From positions 281,238-345,237 of the forward strand of contig MNCI01024031.1 of NCBI GenBank assembly GCA_015680685.1: DNA of 64,000 nt. The letters are read 5' to 3'. The first letter of the stretch is position 1. Each line of letters starts with the position of its first letter. This document shows, in pieces, positions 10,451 through 20,839 of this stretch. The notes under the pieces are model-generated. The model did not search any database. It worked only from the letters and a program-made list of their open reading frames with translations, and was not told the origin of the DNA. Source of the DNA: Gnetum montanum. Lineage: Eukaryota > Streptophyta > Gnetopsida > Gnetales > Gnetaceae. The translations under genes were made by a program, and so were the position numbers.

Positions 10451-11544
10451 GTTTCCACACTACATTAGGATTTTTAAAATAAGCTAGTTAGACATGTGAG
10501 CTTTGCATGTGCTAGAGTTTGAGGATGCTAGTGTGGTGGCTGAGCATGTGGGCATTTGTGTGAGCTACATGGCATTGGCAAGTAACATGTTGTGATTAGA
10601 GGTGGCTGACATGGTTATTGTGATGGTTAATGTAGTGTGCATTGGGCAACAGGAGCTGAGAACAGTAGTAGGGGGCAATAGAGCATCTAGAGAAGTGGCA
10701 ACCAACTTTGTTGTTAGGTTGTCCTCCAATAGGGGCTATGCTACCTTTAGGGTCGGTGTAGCCCCATGTAGGCAATGTGTCTTGTATAGGCCAATGTGGC
10801 CCCCTACAAGGGTAGTGTGGCTTGACATGTTTTTTAAATATAAAGTAATATATATATATATTATATTTTTAAAAAATATTTTAAATCAAAAGGGGAGAGA
10901 ATCCATAACCTGCCGTTCACCTCTTCTTTTTTTTATAATTATAGTACTAAATTAACAAATTAATATTATTTTAATGCATACATAATAAAAAACTTTAAAC
11001 ATTGATATCTCTGAAATTATAAGTTCAATCAAAACAAAATTTATATCGTTAGAATTGTCTCGATGAGTACTATGTATTAAATATAGTTTTAGAGTTCAAA
11101 AATGAAGTTGGATTTTTCAAGATTTTTAAAGATCTAACTAGATTATTTTACTAAAATGACATTAATAGGTTGATGTATGGCTAACATTATGACTTATAAA
11201 TGACTCTAAGCTGCTTTTAAATGATATGCCAAGTTATAAGGGTTAAGCGCTTAGGATAATGAGTTCTAAAAAAACAAGATCAATTTAGGTCATGGTTACT
11301 AACTTTTTAGGAGAAACTTAATAATGATCTTAATTAATATAGTAGTAAGATGGGTAAGAATTACCTTGAATGGTGTATCCTTGTCTTACCAACATCTCTT
11401 GCAATTGATGGATCTTGATGAGGCGTAATTAGATCTTCATTAGTCAATGATATCTATGAAAGAATTTTGTTGGTTTGTGGAATCCATGTATTTTGTAAAT
11501 GATTGATCCATTATTAATGAAATTAATGAAATGGTATATTTTGG
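10451..11544. other. Unassigned sequence, partly GT-rich
   Basis: 10,480-10,830 is unusually rich in G and T for this window and holds one 117-codon forward frame that I do not recognise. 10,840-10,900 is a TA microsatellite-like stretch. 10,960-11,540 is AT-rich without visible genes. If the LTR at 11,777-12,296 had an internal region, it would lie here, but no gag or pol motif was recognised. Confidence 0.4.
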
Positions 11545-11716
11545 CTTACATAGATAATCTCAAACATGTGGTGCAAATGGTAGCGGTCCATGATTCTTCC
11601 TAGTTCGTGGCTCCATGGTTCATCTTCTAGCTTACATAGATACTCTTAGAAATGTGGTACAAATGGTGGTGGTCCATGATTTGTCCTAGTTCATGGCACC
11701 ATGGTTTATCATCAAG
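11545..11716. repeat. Two-copy 86-bp tandem repeat
   Basis: Units start at 11,545 and 11,631, both with CTTACATAGATA. Both contain TCCATGATT and end with a CATGGTT.ATC pattern. The copies have diverged. They lie just inside the lone LTR's primer site. Confidence 0.8.
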
Positions 11717-11761
11717 TTGTAGTTAGCTCATGGTTTTGAATGGCCCTTGAGTCATGATTTT

Positions 11762-11776
11762 CTTTGATACCAATTA
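11762..11776 (-). promoter_or_regulatory. Primer binding site, Met-tRNA type
   Basis: On the minus strand, ATTGGTATCAAAG lies directly inside the end of the LTR at 11,777. It closely matches the TGGTATCAGAGC site of initiator Met tRNA, with one changed base in the core. Confidence 0.6.
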
Positions 11777-12296
11777 TGACATCCCATTCCCAGATGTCAT
11801 GACAAACATCAAATATATGTTATATTAAGCATTACACATATAGTAAATAATAGGAAAAATGTAAAAATAGAAATAAAATAATGCTTTATTGATTTGGATT
11901 AGAGTGTATGGATCATGCTCTGAGAGCGTTCCTTGGGGTTTTCTTCCTTCAGCATCTATTTCTTAGAGGCAACTAGCATTGCCACCACAGTTAGGCCTAG
12001 AACTAGCTAGAAGGGATGGCCAGTCTTCTTCCTATTCCACTTCACTTAACTTTTGTGACTTGCCTATTCTGACCTCGCCACTCCATGCTTGGCACCACCT
12101 CTAAGCTTGGGTATAAATGCCTTAGGCCAAACCCTCAAATGTTGCTTCAAGAGACATGCCCATTATTACAATGCATCCTTTTGGGTTTCAATTATGACAC
12201 AACCTTTTGGGTCTTGTTACAATAATAAGAATGCTTGCTATGAAGATGTAACATCTTTGTTATGCAACAACATCATTTAGAAATGGGGATGTTACA
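11777..12296 (-). mobile_element. Lone 5' LTR of a minus-strand retrotransposon
   Basis: 520 bases. On the minus strand it begins TGTAACATCCCC and ends GGGATGTCA. The ends share the inverted motif TGT.ACATCCC / GGGATGTCA, a common plant LTR edge. It is followed inward by a Met-type primer site. No matching second LTR was found to the left, so it is a truncated element rather than a clean solo LTR. The 63-codon plus-strand frame within it is not a gene. Confidence 0.7.
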
Positions 12297-12900
12297 ACTA
12301 CTTGGATGCACTCTCCAAGTAATCCATATTCTTTAGACTTCAACAAGGCAAATGTTGAAGATATGAATATTGAAGATAGAGATGTTGCCTCTTCAAAGAA
12401 TCCTTAAAATGAAGAAGGAAGTTTAAGAGAAGTTACTAGTGGTTAAGAGTGGGTTACTCAAAAATCTTATGCCTTAGTTACATGAGATAATTCTATGTTT
12501 AGTAATTAGGAAGATTTTTTATATTTGGAAAATATTATTATTTTTGAATTTTTTGAAATTCTTAAATCTTTAATCAATGAGTAGTAATCTCTACAAGTGT
12601 TATAATACACAGTCAAATTACTATAGTGTTTAAATCAATAATCATAAATTTCTACCATTCCATAATATTCATTCATACTAAAAAGTAAGTCATATCATGT
12701 CAACTTTGTATTAGTAGAAACATCAATATGGTTAATCCGATCATTTAATAAAAGTATTTATTTCAATAACATGGATTTGCATATCATTCCCAGAAACATG
12801 AGTATGGATGTCATCTTGTAATTTGATAGTATCCAATTCTATTCATATCCTATGCATTAGCATTTATGTTCTACCACAACATGTCTTTGATTGTAAATTT
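12297..12900. other. Unassigned AT-rich sequence
   Basis: No coding pattern recognised. It may hold the 3' end of the minus-strand transposon described next. Confidence 0.35.
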
Positions 12901-15750
12901 TGCTTTCTTATTTAGTTTAATCTTTCTTTCATCTTCTATTTTTCTTATCCATTCATAAATCACTGAACTAGAACCCATTTTTCTAATCTCATTATCCTTT
13001 GGATTATATATCAATTACAATCCATCCATTTATTCTTTACTCTTGATTTTGATGTAAAACAATCCACTATTATATCTTTTATAATGTCATTCCTTGATTC
13101 AATGTTTCTTGCTTTGTCCACTCATGTAATGTCTTCTTCATTTCCATCTCCTAGCCTAATCAAAAGAATCATTCCATTTGGGATTAGAAAATGGATTGAA
13201 TGATATCTTTGATTTCTTATTCCTTAATCCAACATATGTAGCTTCTTGTTCCTTCCCTTGAGTTCCTTCAATGTCTAACCCTAGATCCATAATATCTTGT
13301 TGAATACTTCTTGGCTAGTAATGCTTTGTAATAGCATTCCTACATAATATTGTGTCTTGAAAATCATCTAAATTTTCTAAAACATTATTCTAGTAATTTA
13401 TTTTTTCAATCCACTTTTTTTTATCATTTTCCTAAAGACCTTTCATAACCTCATCTTACATATTAATGTGGGATCCAATGTAATCTATAATCATTACTAT
13501 GTACTTGGTCTAATCAAATGTAGGGTCTAGGATCCTTTGTTCCCTTGCAAGAAGATGTGGATGTTCATTAACATTTTCTCATAGCTCAAATGATTTAGAC
13601 CAATCTATTTCCTTGATATTTCTTTTTCATATCATCACAGAAGTTCCCTTCTCCAAGTAGAATATATTATAATGAAGATGTTATATTCCACAAAGATTCT
13701 TCACTTGGATTAATGTGTATTCTTCAAGGAATCCTTTAAAGTCATACACCATATCAATATAATATGGTGTGTAGTTGCTTCCACTATCTTTATCTATAAG
13801 ACAATACATATGCGTAAGCTCTAATAGAGAAATTATATGCTTTTTTCTAATAGCCATTAAAAGTCTTCTAAGACTTCCATCAATATTCTCATGTGTATAC
13901 CTTACTAGAAGAAAATTAACTCTATAACCTTGAAAATTATTTTGTATGTAAGCAATGACAAATAAAGGGACTTATTACCTCTCCTGTAGTTGTCCATTTG
14001 CAAGAAAAGTGTAGTAAGTAATGGCTTAAAATTAAAGCATGGATTTATTTCATCTAAATAATTTAAAGTATTCTGTTCTCCATATATAAATCCTAAATGA
14101 TTGAGTAGTGCTTCTATAAGTGAGAATCTTATGGGATTGTATTATTTCTTCATCATATCACCATATGTGTCAATAGGATCCTCCTCCAAATTTCTCAAAT
14201 ATTTTAACAAATATGTTATGATAAATTGTGAATCCACCTATGTATAGAATGGACTAAAGTAACTGAAACCTTCATATCCCTATCCTTTTACTAGAATTTC
14301 TATAGGAGATATTTGAAACTTCTTCTTATTGAGGACATCCTTAGGCAAGGTTAATAGCTTTGGTAATGAACTTTTTGACATGAATGGTGCTTAAGTAATT
14401 ATCAGGTTTTATTGTCGCTAGGTCCCTATGAATGTAGCATGTATTTTTCTATATGATTACATAATCACAATGATTTTGAGGCTCCCTTTGAATTCTATCT
14501 CTCTCCATTGAGTCCTTAGTGCATTTCTTTCTCTTGTCCAACATATGATAACTTCTATAAATTAAGAGGTCATGCTTTAAACTAAAGTTACATTTGGGCA
14601 GTATTTGTTGAAGATCTTTGATAATTGACTTTTACAAATTGGTGGTAATCCTAGATTAGCTAATCCAAGGTTAATATAATTTTTTACTACAATGCATTAA
14701 CTCATATTCATAGAAAATATTTTAATTGGTTCAAATGTTCCATCCCTCATAACTTGTCTACATGATAAAGGCAAGTGATTAGCTATTTCGTTAACATTCT
14801 CTCAATAATCATGATTGTTGCAATCTTGTTTAATCTAGAATTTACCTTTCTAGTGTTATCATGATCAAATACAACATGTCCATCCTTGAAATTAGATAAG
14901 TAATTATAAAATGTACTACTTAGAATATCATGAACTATATGCTAGGACTTCTTACAAATCTCAATTCCAAAATATTTTATTTTCTTCACTCTATGGATTC
15001 CATTCTTGATAAAATGATTTGATTCAAACTCATGCGTAATGTATGGCCTTTTTTTTATTACTACTCATTGCAGACATCATTTCAAAAGTTCTTCTAATAT
15101 TTCCATGGTAATTTTCTGCATACATTTTCTCTTGCAGTAGTTTTCATACATGATGAATATAAAATTGTTCAATTTGTAGGAGGATATTATTCCTACTATT
15201 CCTTCTTATTCTCTTCTATCGATACAGTCATCCTTTCTTTTACTCTTGTAAGGTTGCTTATCTATGAATGCATTGAAAATTGGATGCATTGGTCTACTAT
15301 TTATGGGATCAACACACTCAATATCCTTTCATATATTTACCTTAGTAGGATTGGAACTACTACTCTTTGAAAGAGAAATTAATTGAGAATTCAAGATATT
15401 ATATACATGATCATTCCTCCATACTGTCATTGATAGCATATCCTTGAAGAATAGATAACAATCATTGCATTCTACATCAATCAATTCAATATAGACACCA
15501 ATTTCATTATTAAATATATGAAAAATAGAACAATTGGTTACTTCATGTGTATCACATATAATCTTAATTGGCTATTTTGTTTTCTTGAATCTACCATAGT
15601 ATCATCTATCTTAGTTCTATAAATTGCCCCTATTCCAAGGAATCCTTTCTTTGTGCATTCATTCTTTACCATAACCTTTCTTCCAAATAACTCCTTACAC
15701 TTCTTCTATATATCATTGGATAGTTGATTCATGTATACCATATATGAATT
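12900..15750 (-). pseudogene. Decayed transposase-like protein of the GHTHEDID (DUF7869) type
   Basis: Minus-strand frames broken by many stops keep a run of conserved blocks. Around 13,970-14,030 is LFLQMDNYRRGNK, matching the FLQ.DNC.R.NKN block of this family. Around 13,876-13,905 is VRYTHENIDGSLRRL, matching GHTHEDID.....L. The frame between 13,690 and 13,905 is open for about 75 codons. Further downstream a KKWIEKI-like segment fits the family's end. N-terminal parts (15,400-15,750) contain FGRKVMVK and VECNDCYLFF segments whose assignment is uncertain. The family is found in plant and animal repeats and is considered transposase-like; the link is by my recall of its signature. Terminal repeats were not found. 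Confidence 0.55.
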
Positions 15751-15969
15751 TATGGTAAGAGAAAAACATAAATGTATCAGTCGCACATCAAAAGTATTTA
15801 ACACATTCTAAAAATTTCTAATAATGTAGGAATACATGATATAAATTGAAAATGATATAATATACCATTGTCATTATCTAGCATGTTTGTTAATGATTTG
15901 TTAGTAATGAACTAGTAAAAACAAATAATTTATCAGATAGTATAATTTAGAAAATTAATCATTTATAAT

Positions 15970-17490
15970 ACATGCCTAGGATCAATGCCAGATGAATAAC
16001 ATATGTTACACTCATATTCATAGGTTGAACAACTAGAAACTTCTAATAGTTTAAGATAATCATTATGTATTTAATGTTTGGAATGGATTCTTTGTTTTAC
16101 AAGAATTGCACTAGGTTTCATGTCTAAGAAATACCATATTTTTAATATAATCTGTATAGGTCTCATGTTTGACCAACAACATCTTTCTTTACAACAATCT
16201 AGCTAGGTATCACATTTGACTAATCACCTATATTTTTAATAAAATCCTCATAGGTTTCATGTTTCAGAAACACCTTATTCATAATACAACCTTCCATATC
16301 TTATACTAATATTAATAGGTTCTATGTAAAAAAAATCCCATGTACATTATACAGATCTAGATAGTTTCACACCTAAGCAACCTAGAGTTTTCAATACAAT
16401 TATGAGAGGTTTCACACCAAAGAAACCTACTTTTGTCGGGACACTTATAAGAGGTTACACTCTTGCACAACCTATTCTTTTGATATAATTATGAAATATT
16501 TCATGTCCAAGAGTCCTTGTGTTTTTAGTATCATTCAAAGAGGTTAAAAGCTTGAGAAGCCTCTTCTTTTTCAAAACACATTGATAGGTTGTAGGTGCAA
16601 CAAGGATAATGTATTTTAGAAAAATTTGGATAGGATTCACTAATGATCAATATGTTATTTCTAGTAGAATTATGAGAGGTTTCACAACCGACAAACATAG
16701 TGTTATTGGTACAATTCCTAAAGGATGCACACTCAAGAAACCTCTCTTTTTGGATAAATATTCACATCTTGTAAGTGCAACGCTAACCTTTTATTTTAGA
16801 TAAATCCCAATAGGCCTTATGATCGATAAACCTGTTATTTTTATCATAATTCTAAGAGGTTGTACACCTAGGAAACTGAGTGTTTTTTACATAATATTGA
16901 GAGGTCTCACATTCAAGAAACCTCTTATTTTTAAGTAGAATTCCTCAAGGTTTCATGTCCAAGAAACCTATTCATTTTCCAAAAATATTGATAAGTTGTA
17001 GATGGAATAAAGACCTTGTATTTTAAAAAAATATAGGTAGATTTCACAAGTAATAAACCTTATGTTCTATCACAATTATGAGAGAATGAACATCCTAGTA
17101 ACCTATTGTTTTTGGTAAAATTATGATAGGTTGCACATTCGATCAACCACATGCTTTTAGTATCATTATAAGAGATTGCACACCTGAGCAACCTCTTCAT
17201 TTTTGGACAAATATTAATAGAATGTAAATCCAACTAAGATCCTATATTCTAGACAAATCCTAGTAAGTTGCATGACCAAGCAACTTGTTGTTTTTATCAT
17301 AAATATAAGAGGTTCTATACCTTAGCAACCCAAATTTTTTTGTACAATTATGAGAGGCTATTTGCACAAGTAACCTTCTATTTTAAGTATAATTATAGGA
17401 GGTTTCATGATCAAGAAACTAACTATTTAATGTATAATTATGAGAAGTTGCACATTCAAGCAACCTCATGTATTTTAGACTAATATTTTG
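15970..17490. repeat. 45-bp satellite of hairpin-forming units
   Basis: About 30 tandem units with a period of 45 bases, give or take one. Marker GGT positions are, for example, 16,363, 16,408, 16,453, 16,587, 16,678, 16,813, 16,858, 16,903, 17,129, 17,311 and 17,401. Each unit has AGGTTNC, an 8-base loop, GNAACCT, and a TTTT..ATAATTATGAG spacer. The first units (15,970-16,320) are irregular. Every fifth unit is of a distinct type, giving a roughly 225-bp higher-order repeat. Open frames of 61-71 codons occur on both strands, because the period is a multiple of three and stops are few. I do not read them as genes. Confidence 0.9.
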
Positions 17491-18359
17491 GACATGAATT
17501 TTAATATTACTAAAATTTTACATTTACGGATGATAGTTTTTCATGATTTTTTGAAATATCTAGATATTTACAACTGTATGGAACTATTACTTATAGTAAA
17601 AATATTTTTGAGAATTCTTTTTTGAAATAATGTTCTTGTTTATAAGAATATATAGGAATCTATGTGAAAATAGAATTAGTATACTTTGCGATTACAAAAT
17701 AGACATACTCATAGGAGAATTTACAAGTAAATATAATTAGAACTCCTTCAGTCAACAAATTTACTAAACAAATAAAAACATAAATGAATGTAAATGAAAA
17801 TATAAATGAAAAAAACATATATGAATAGTATATTCAAATTTTTTGATGATAATATTTACAAGAGGAAGAGCAAACTCACGATAATCTACTTGCAAATAAT
17901 AAGAAGGTTAGTTGAAAATGACTTGTTAATGAAAACAATACTTGGAAATTATTTTTATCTTTGTCTATGATGACAAGAATATGGAATATTCTTTAGTGAC
18001 CTATGATGCTTCTACAATTCTTGAATTCTAGAAGGTAGAGATTTAAAAGAAAATGAATGAGTTAATCATATAGAGAACAAATAGTTTTCTGGATGGTGTT
18101 TGATGTTGGAATATGTATGAAGTGTAGAAAAGGACTAGAAGAATACTTGATATTTTTGGATGTGATTTCCCTATCTACCATCATTATCTTCAAGCAAACT
18201 TGCATGCTATCAATATGTGGCTTCCTACAATGCTATTTTTGTTTTCTATGAAATGTAATGCTTATATCTTTTGGATTTTAGATATATCTACTTTCCTTTT
18301 TCAATGTTTTGATGGAAAACATTTTAGCATTTATTGAGGTGGTTGATGGTAGGTATGTT
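17491..18359. other. Unassigned AT-rich sequence
   Basis: Nothing recognisable between the 45-bp satellite and the 310-bp array; no coding pattern on either strand. Confidence 0.4.
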
Positions 18360-19751
18360 AGGTATCAAAAATTAATTAAATTAAAATATGTAATATATGA
18401 TAAATGAAATGAGACCATGTTGATGAAAGATGGCCATTGTGTCTCCATCCTAATAGAGATCATTGTTTCAACTCTAAAAAATAAGAGATCCATTTCAATT
18501 ATTGTAGCTATAAATAATGAGAGCTTGGTTTGGTTGTTTTTGATTACTATATCTATAAGGTTGGAACAAATTTTGATGGCAATTAAGTGACAACAATTAC
18601 TAGAGCATAAGCCTTAGTAATTAATGTGGTTAAATCACCATCAAAATCTACTGCAAATCATGATCCATAGTTAGATGGTTGTTAACCAAACAAGCTGTTA
18701 TTCAATTTATCAATGGAGAAAATTCATTCATTTGTATTTTTTACCTTGTCATGGCCTTTTTAATATGGGATTATGCCTACATTATGGAATTATATCTATT
18801 AGTCCTCTTTCAATGGTCAAAAAGTAAGAGCTTAGTTGGTTATTCTTCCTTACTATGTTTACAAACTTGGGGTAGATTTTAATTGACATCGAGTAACATC
18901 AACTAGTAGAGTTTAAGATTTAGTCATTAATGCAGCTTTATCTCTATCAAAATCTATTGTATATCCTAATTCATAGTTAGATGATTCTAAAATAAACAAG
19001 TTCTCATTCAATTTATCAATTCAGAAAAACATTTATTTATATAATTTATGTTGTCATCACCTTTTCCATGTAGGATTATTCCTACATTATGAAATTATTT
19101 CTATCAGATCATTTTTTCTTTCAATAATATAAAAACAAGAGCTTAATTTGGTTATTCTCCATTACTATGTCTATAGAGTTGTGGAAAGTTTTGATGGGGA
19201 TTAAGTGACAAAAATTACTAGAGTTTAAGATTTAGTAATTAGTGTGGTTGAATCACCACCAACATTTTCCATAAAGAATGATGCATAGTTAGATAGTTCT
19301 TAACTAAACAAGTTATTATTTAATTTATCAATGTAGAAAATTATTCATTTATATACTTTACTTTGTCATGGTCTTTTCAATGTGGGATTATTTATACATT
19401 AAGGAATTATTTCTATCACATTCACTTCTATTCAAACATAGTTATAGACACATAGTGGGTTTGGATTTAGATTATGGCTACATTATAAAATGAGATCTTG
19501 TTATGGTTGTGCTCCATCACTACATTTAGTGAGTTGGAATGAACTCTGATGGTGATTGAGTAATACCAATTACTAGAGCATGATATCTCTAGTAATTAGT
19601 GTGGCTAAGTCACCACCAAGGTCCACTTCAAATTGTGATTCATAGTTGGTTCTTAATCAAGCAAGTTCCTATTCAATCCATCAATGCAAAGAATACATTC
19701 ATTTATATTATTTACATTTTTCATGGCCTATTAAATGTCAGATTATGCATA
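18360..19751. repeat. Tandem array with a period of about 310 bp, left part
   Basis: Copies aligned on GAGCTT(A/G)GTTTGGTT start at about 18,521, 18,828, 19,139 and 19,492 (spacings 307, 311 and 353). Each also carries CAATTACTAGAG, GTGGTTAA.TCACCA, a TTCAATTTATCAATG segment and TTACTTTGTCATGGCC. The array is cut at 19,751 by element B and resumes at 30,166. Confidence 0.85.
19747..19751. repeat. Target site duplication of element B, left copy
   Basis: GCATA, identical to 30,166-30,170. Confidence 0.9.
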
Positions 19752-20633
19752 TGATGAGTGGTGGAGTAATCCAACACCAACCATACAAGATACGAGTGTT
19801 TATGCATAGCCCAATCATAATCTATGGACAAGGCAATGTGAATATGCTAGTAATTTATTAAAGTTGGGGATTGTTGTTTTCCCATGTGGAGCTAGTATAA
19901 TTGCTGCATATGGTTTAGCTCTCAGTGAGGTGTATGATATATTAATGTTGGTAGGCCATAATTCCTAGCTATGATGGTAAAGTTTTAAAATGATTCTAAG
20001 TCTAAGAAAAATGGTAAAATAATGTATTCTAGCCTAGAGTAATGAGCATGCATTCCTAGCTTGTCATACATGCCTTGGGCTCATGTAACCATTACTAGGA
20101 TTACCAAGTGAGTTCACTACTGAGCAAATCAGGTGAAACCACTCTTGGGTTATCAAATGATTATACTTAATGCTCAAAATCAATTTTACTCATTCCACTT
20201 TACTAATGAATAAGGAAAGTAAAGTACTTAGAAATGTAAATGATTAAGCTAAGAAAATAGTAAAAATTATGCTAAGTAAAAAAAAAAGCTAGATGGATGT
20301 TGCAATGATGAAAAACAATCTCAATCTTTATTTCTATCATGAACTATGCCCAAGTACACTTCACTCAAATAAAGACTCCAGACAACTACTCAGCATCATA
20401 CTGCAAGCATTCACTCTCTATTACTAAACTACAAAAACAAATTGTAAGAGTTTATCTAAGATTGGAATGAAAGTTATTAGACCATGCACCTAAGTGTCTT
20501 ATTCATAGTTAGGCATGTGTGGAGTGATATTAGATATTTGACATTCAAGATTATGTCCTAATATTGAGGATTTGATATCATGGCTAGGATATCGAATGCT
20601 TGATATTGAAACCTAGAAAAATGTAATTTATCA
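19752..20633 (-). repeat. 3' LTR of element B
   Basis: 882 bases, matching 29,282-30,165 along its length. On the minus strand it starts TGATAAATTACA directly after the tract ATGGGGGTA and ends near CATCA. Its U3 holds GATTTGATATCATGG- and GGATATCGAATG-type repeats (20,560-20,615). The TATA box of the other copy is mutated here (CTATGAATAAG). Confidence 0.92.
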
Positions 20634-20642
20634 TACCCCCAT
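20634..20642 (-). promoter_or_regulatory. Polypurine tract of element B
   Basis: ATGGGGGTA on the minus strand directly precedes the 3' LTR. Element C has ATAGGGGTA and the right-end element ATGGGGGTA at the same place. Confidence 0.75.
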
Positions 20643-20839
20643 GATTGATTAAAAACTTTTTCTTGAGTTAAAAAAAAATAAGGATAGAGTTTCTTACAAA
20701 ACTAGGAGATGGATTTACATGACACTGACTACTATATACATGAATTTTGAATACTACAGTGGTGTTTACAAAAAATTTACATAGGACATGACATGATAGT
20801 TTTACCAATTTTTTATTTATTTATGAAACTCAATGTAGT

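Noticed and set aside
10602-10955. 117-codon ORF in the GT-rich stretch
   Set aside because: No recognisable motif; the frame is probably open because of base composition.
16455-17483. A protein with 15-residue repeats encoded by the 45-bp array
   Set aside because: Frames are open on both strands for only 60-70 codons, and one-base shifts of unit length break any long frame.
15970-17490. CRISPR array
   Set aside because: Repeats are contiguous, spacers are as similar as the arms, and the surrounding DNA is plant.
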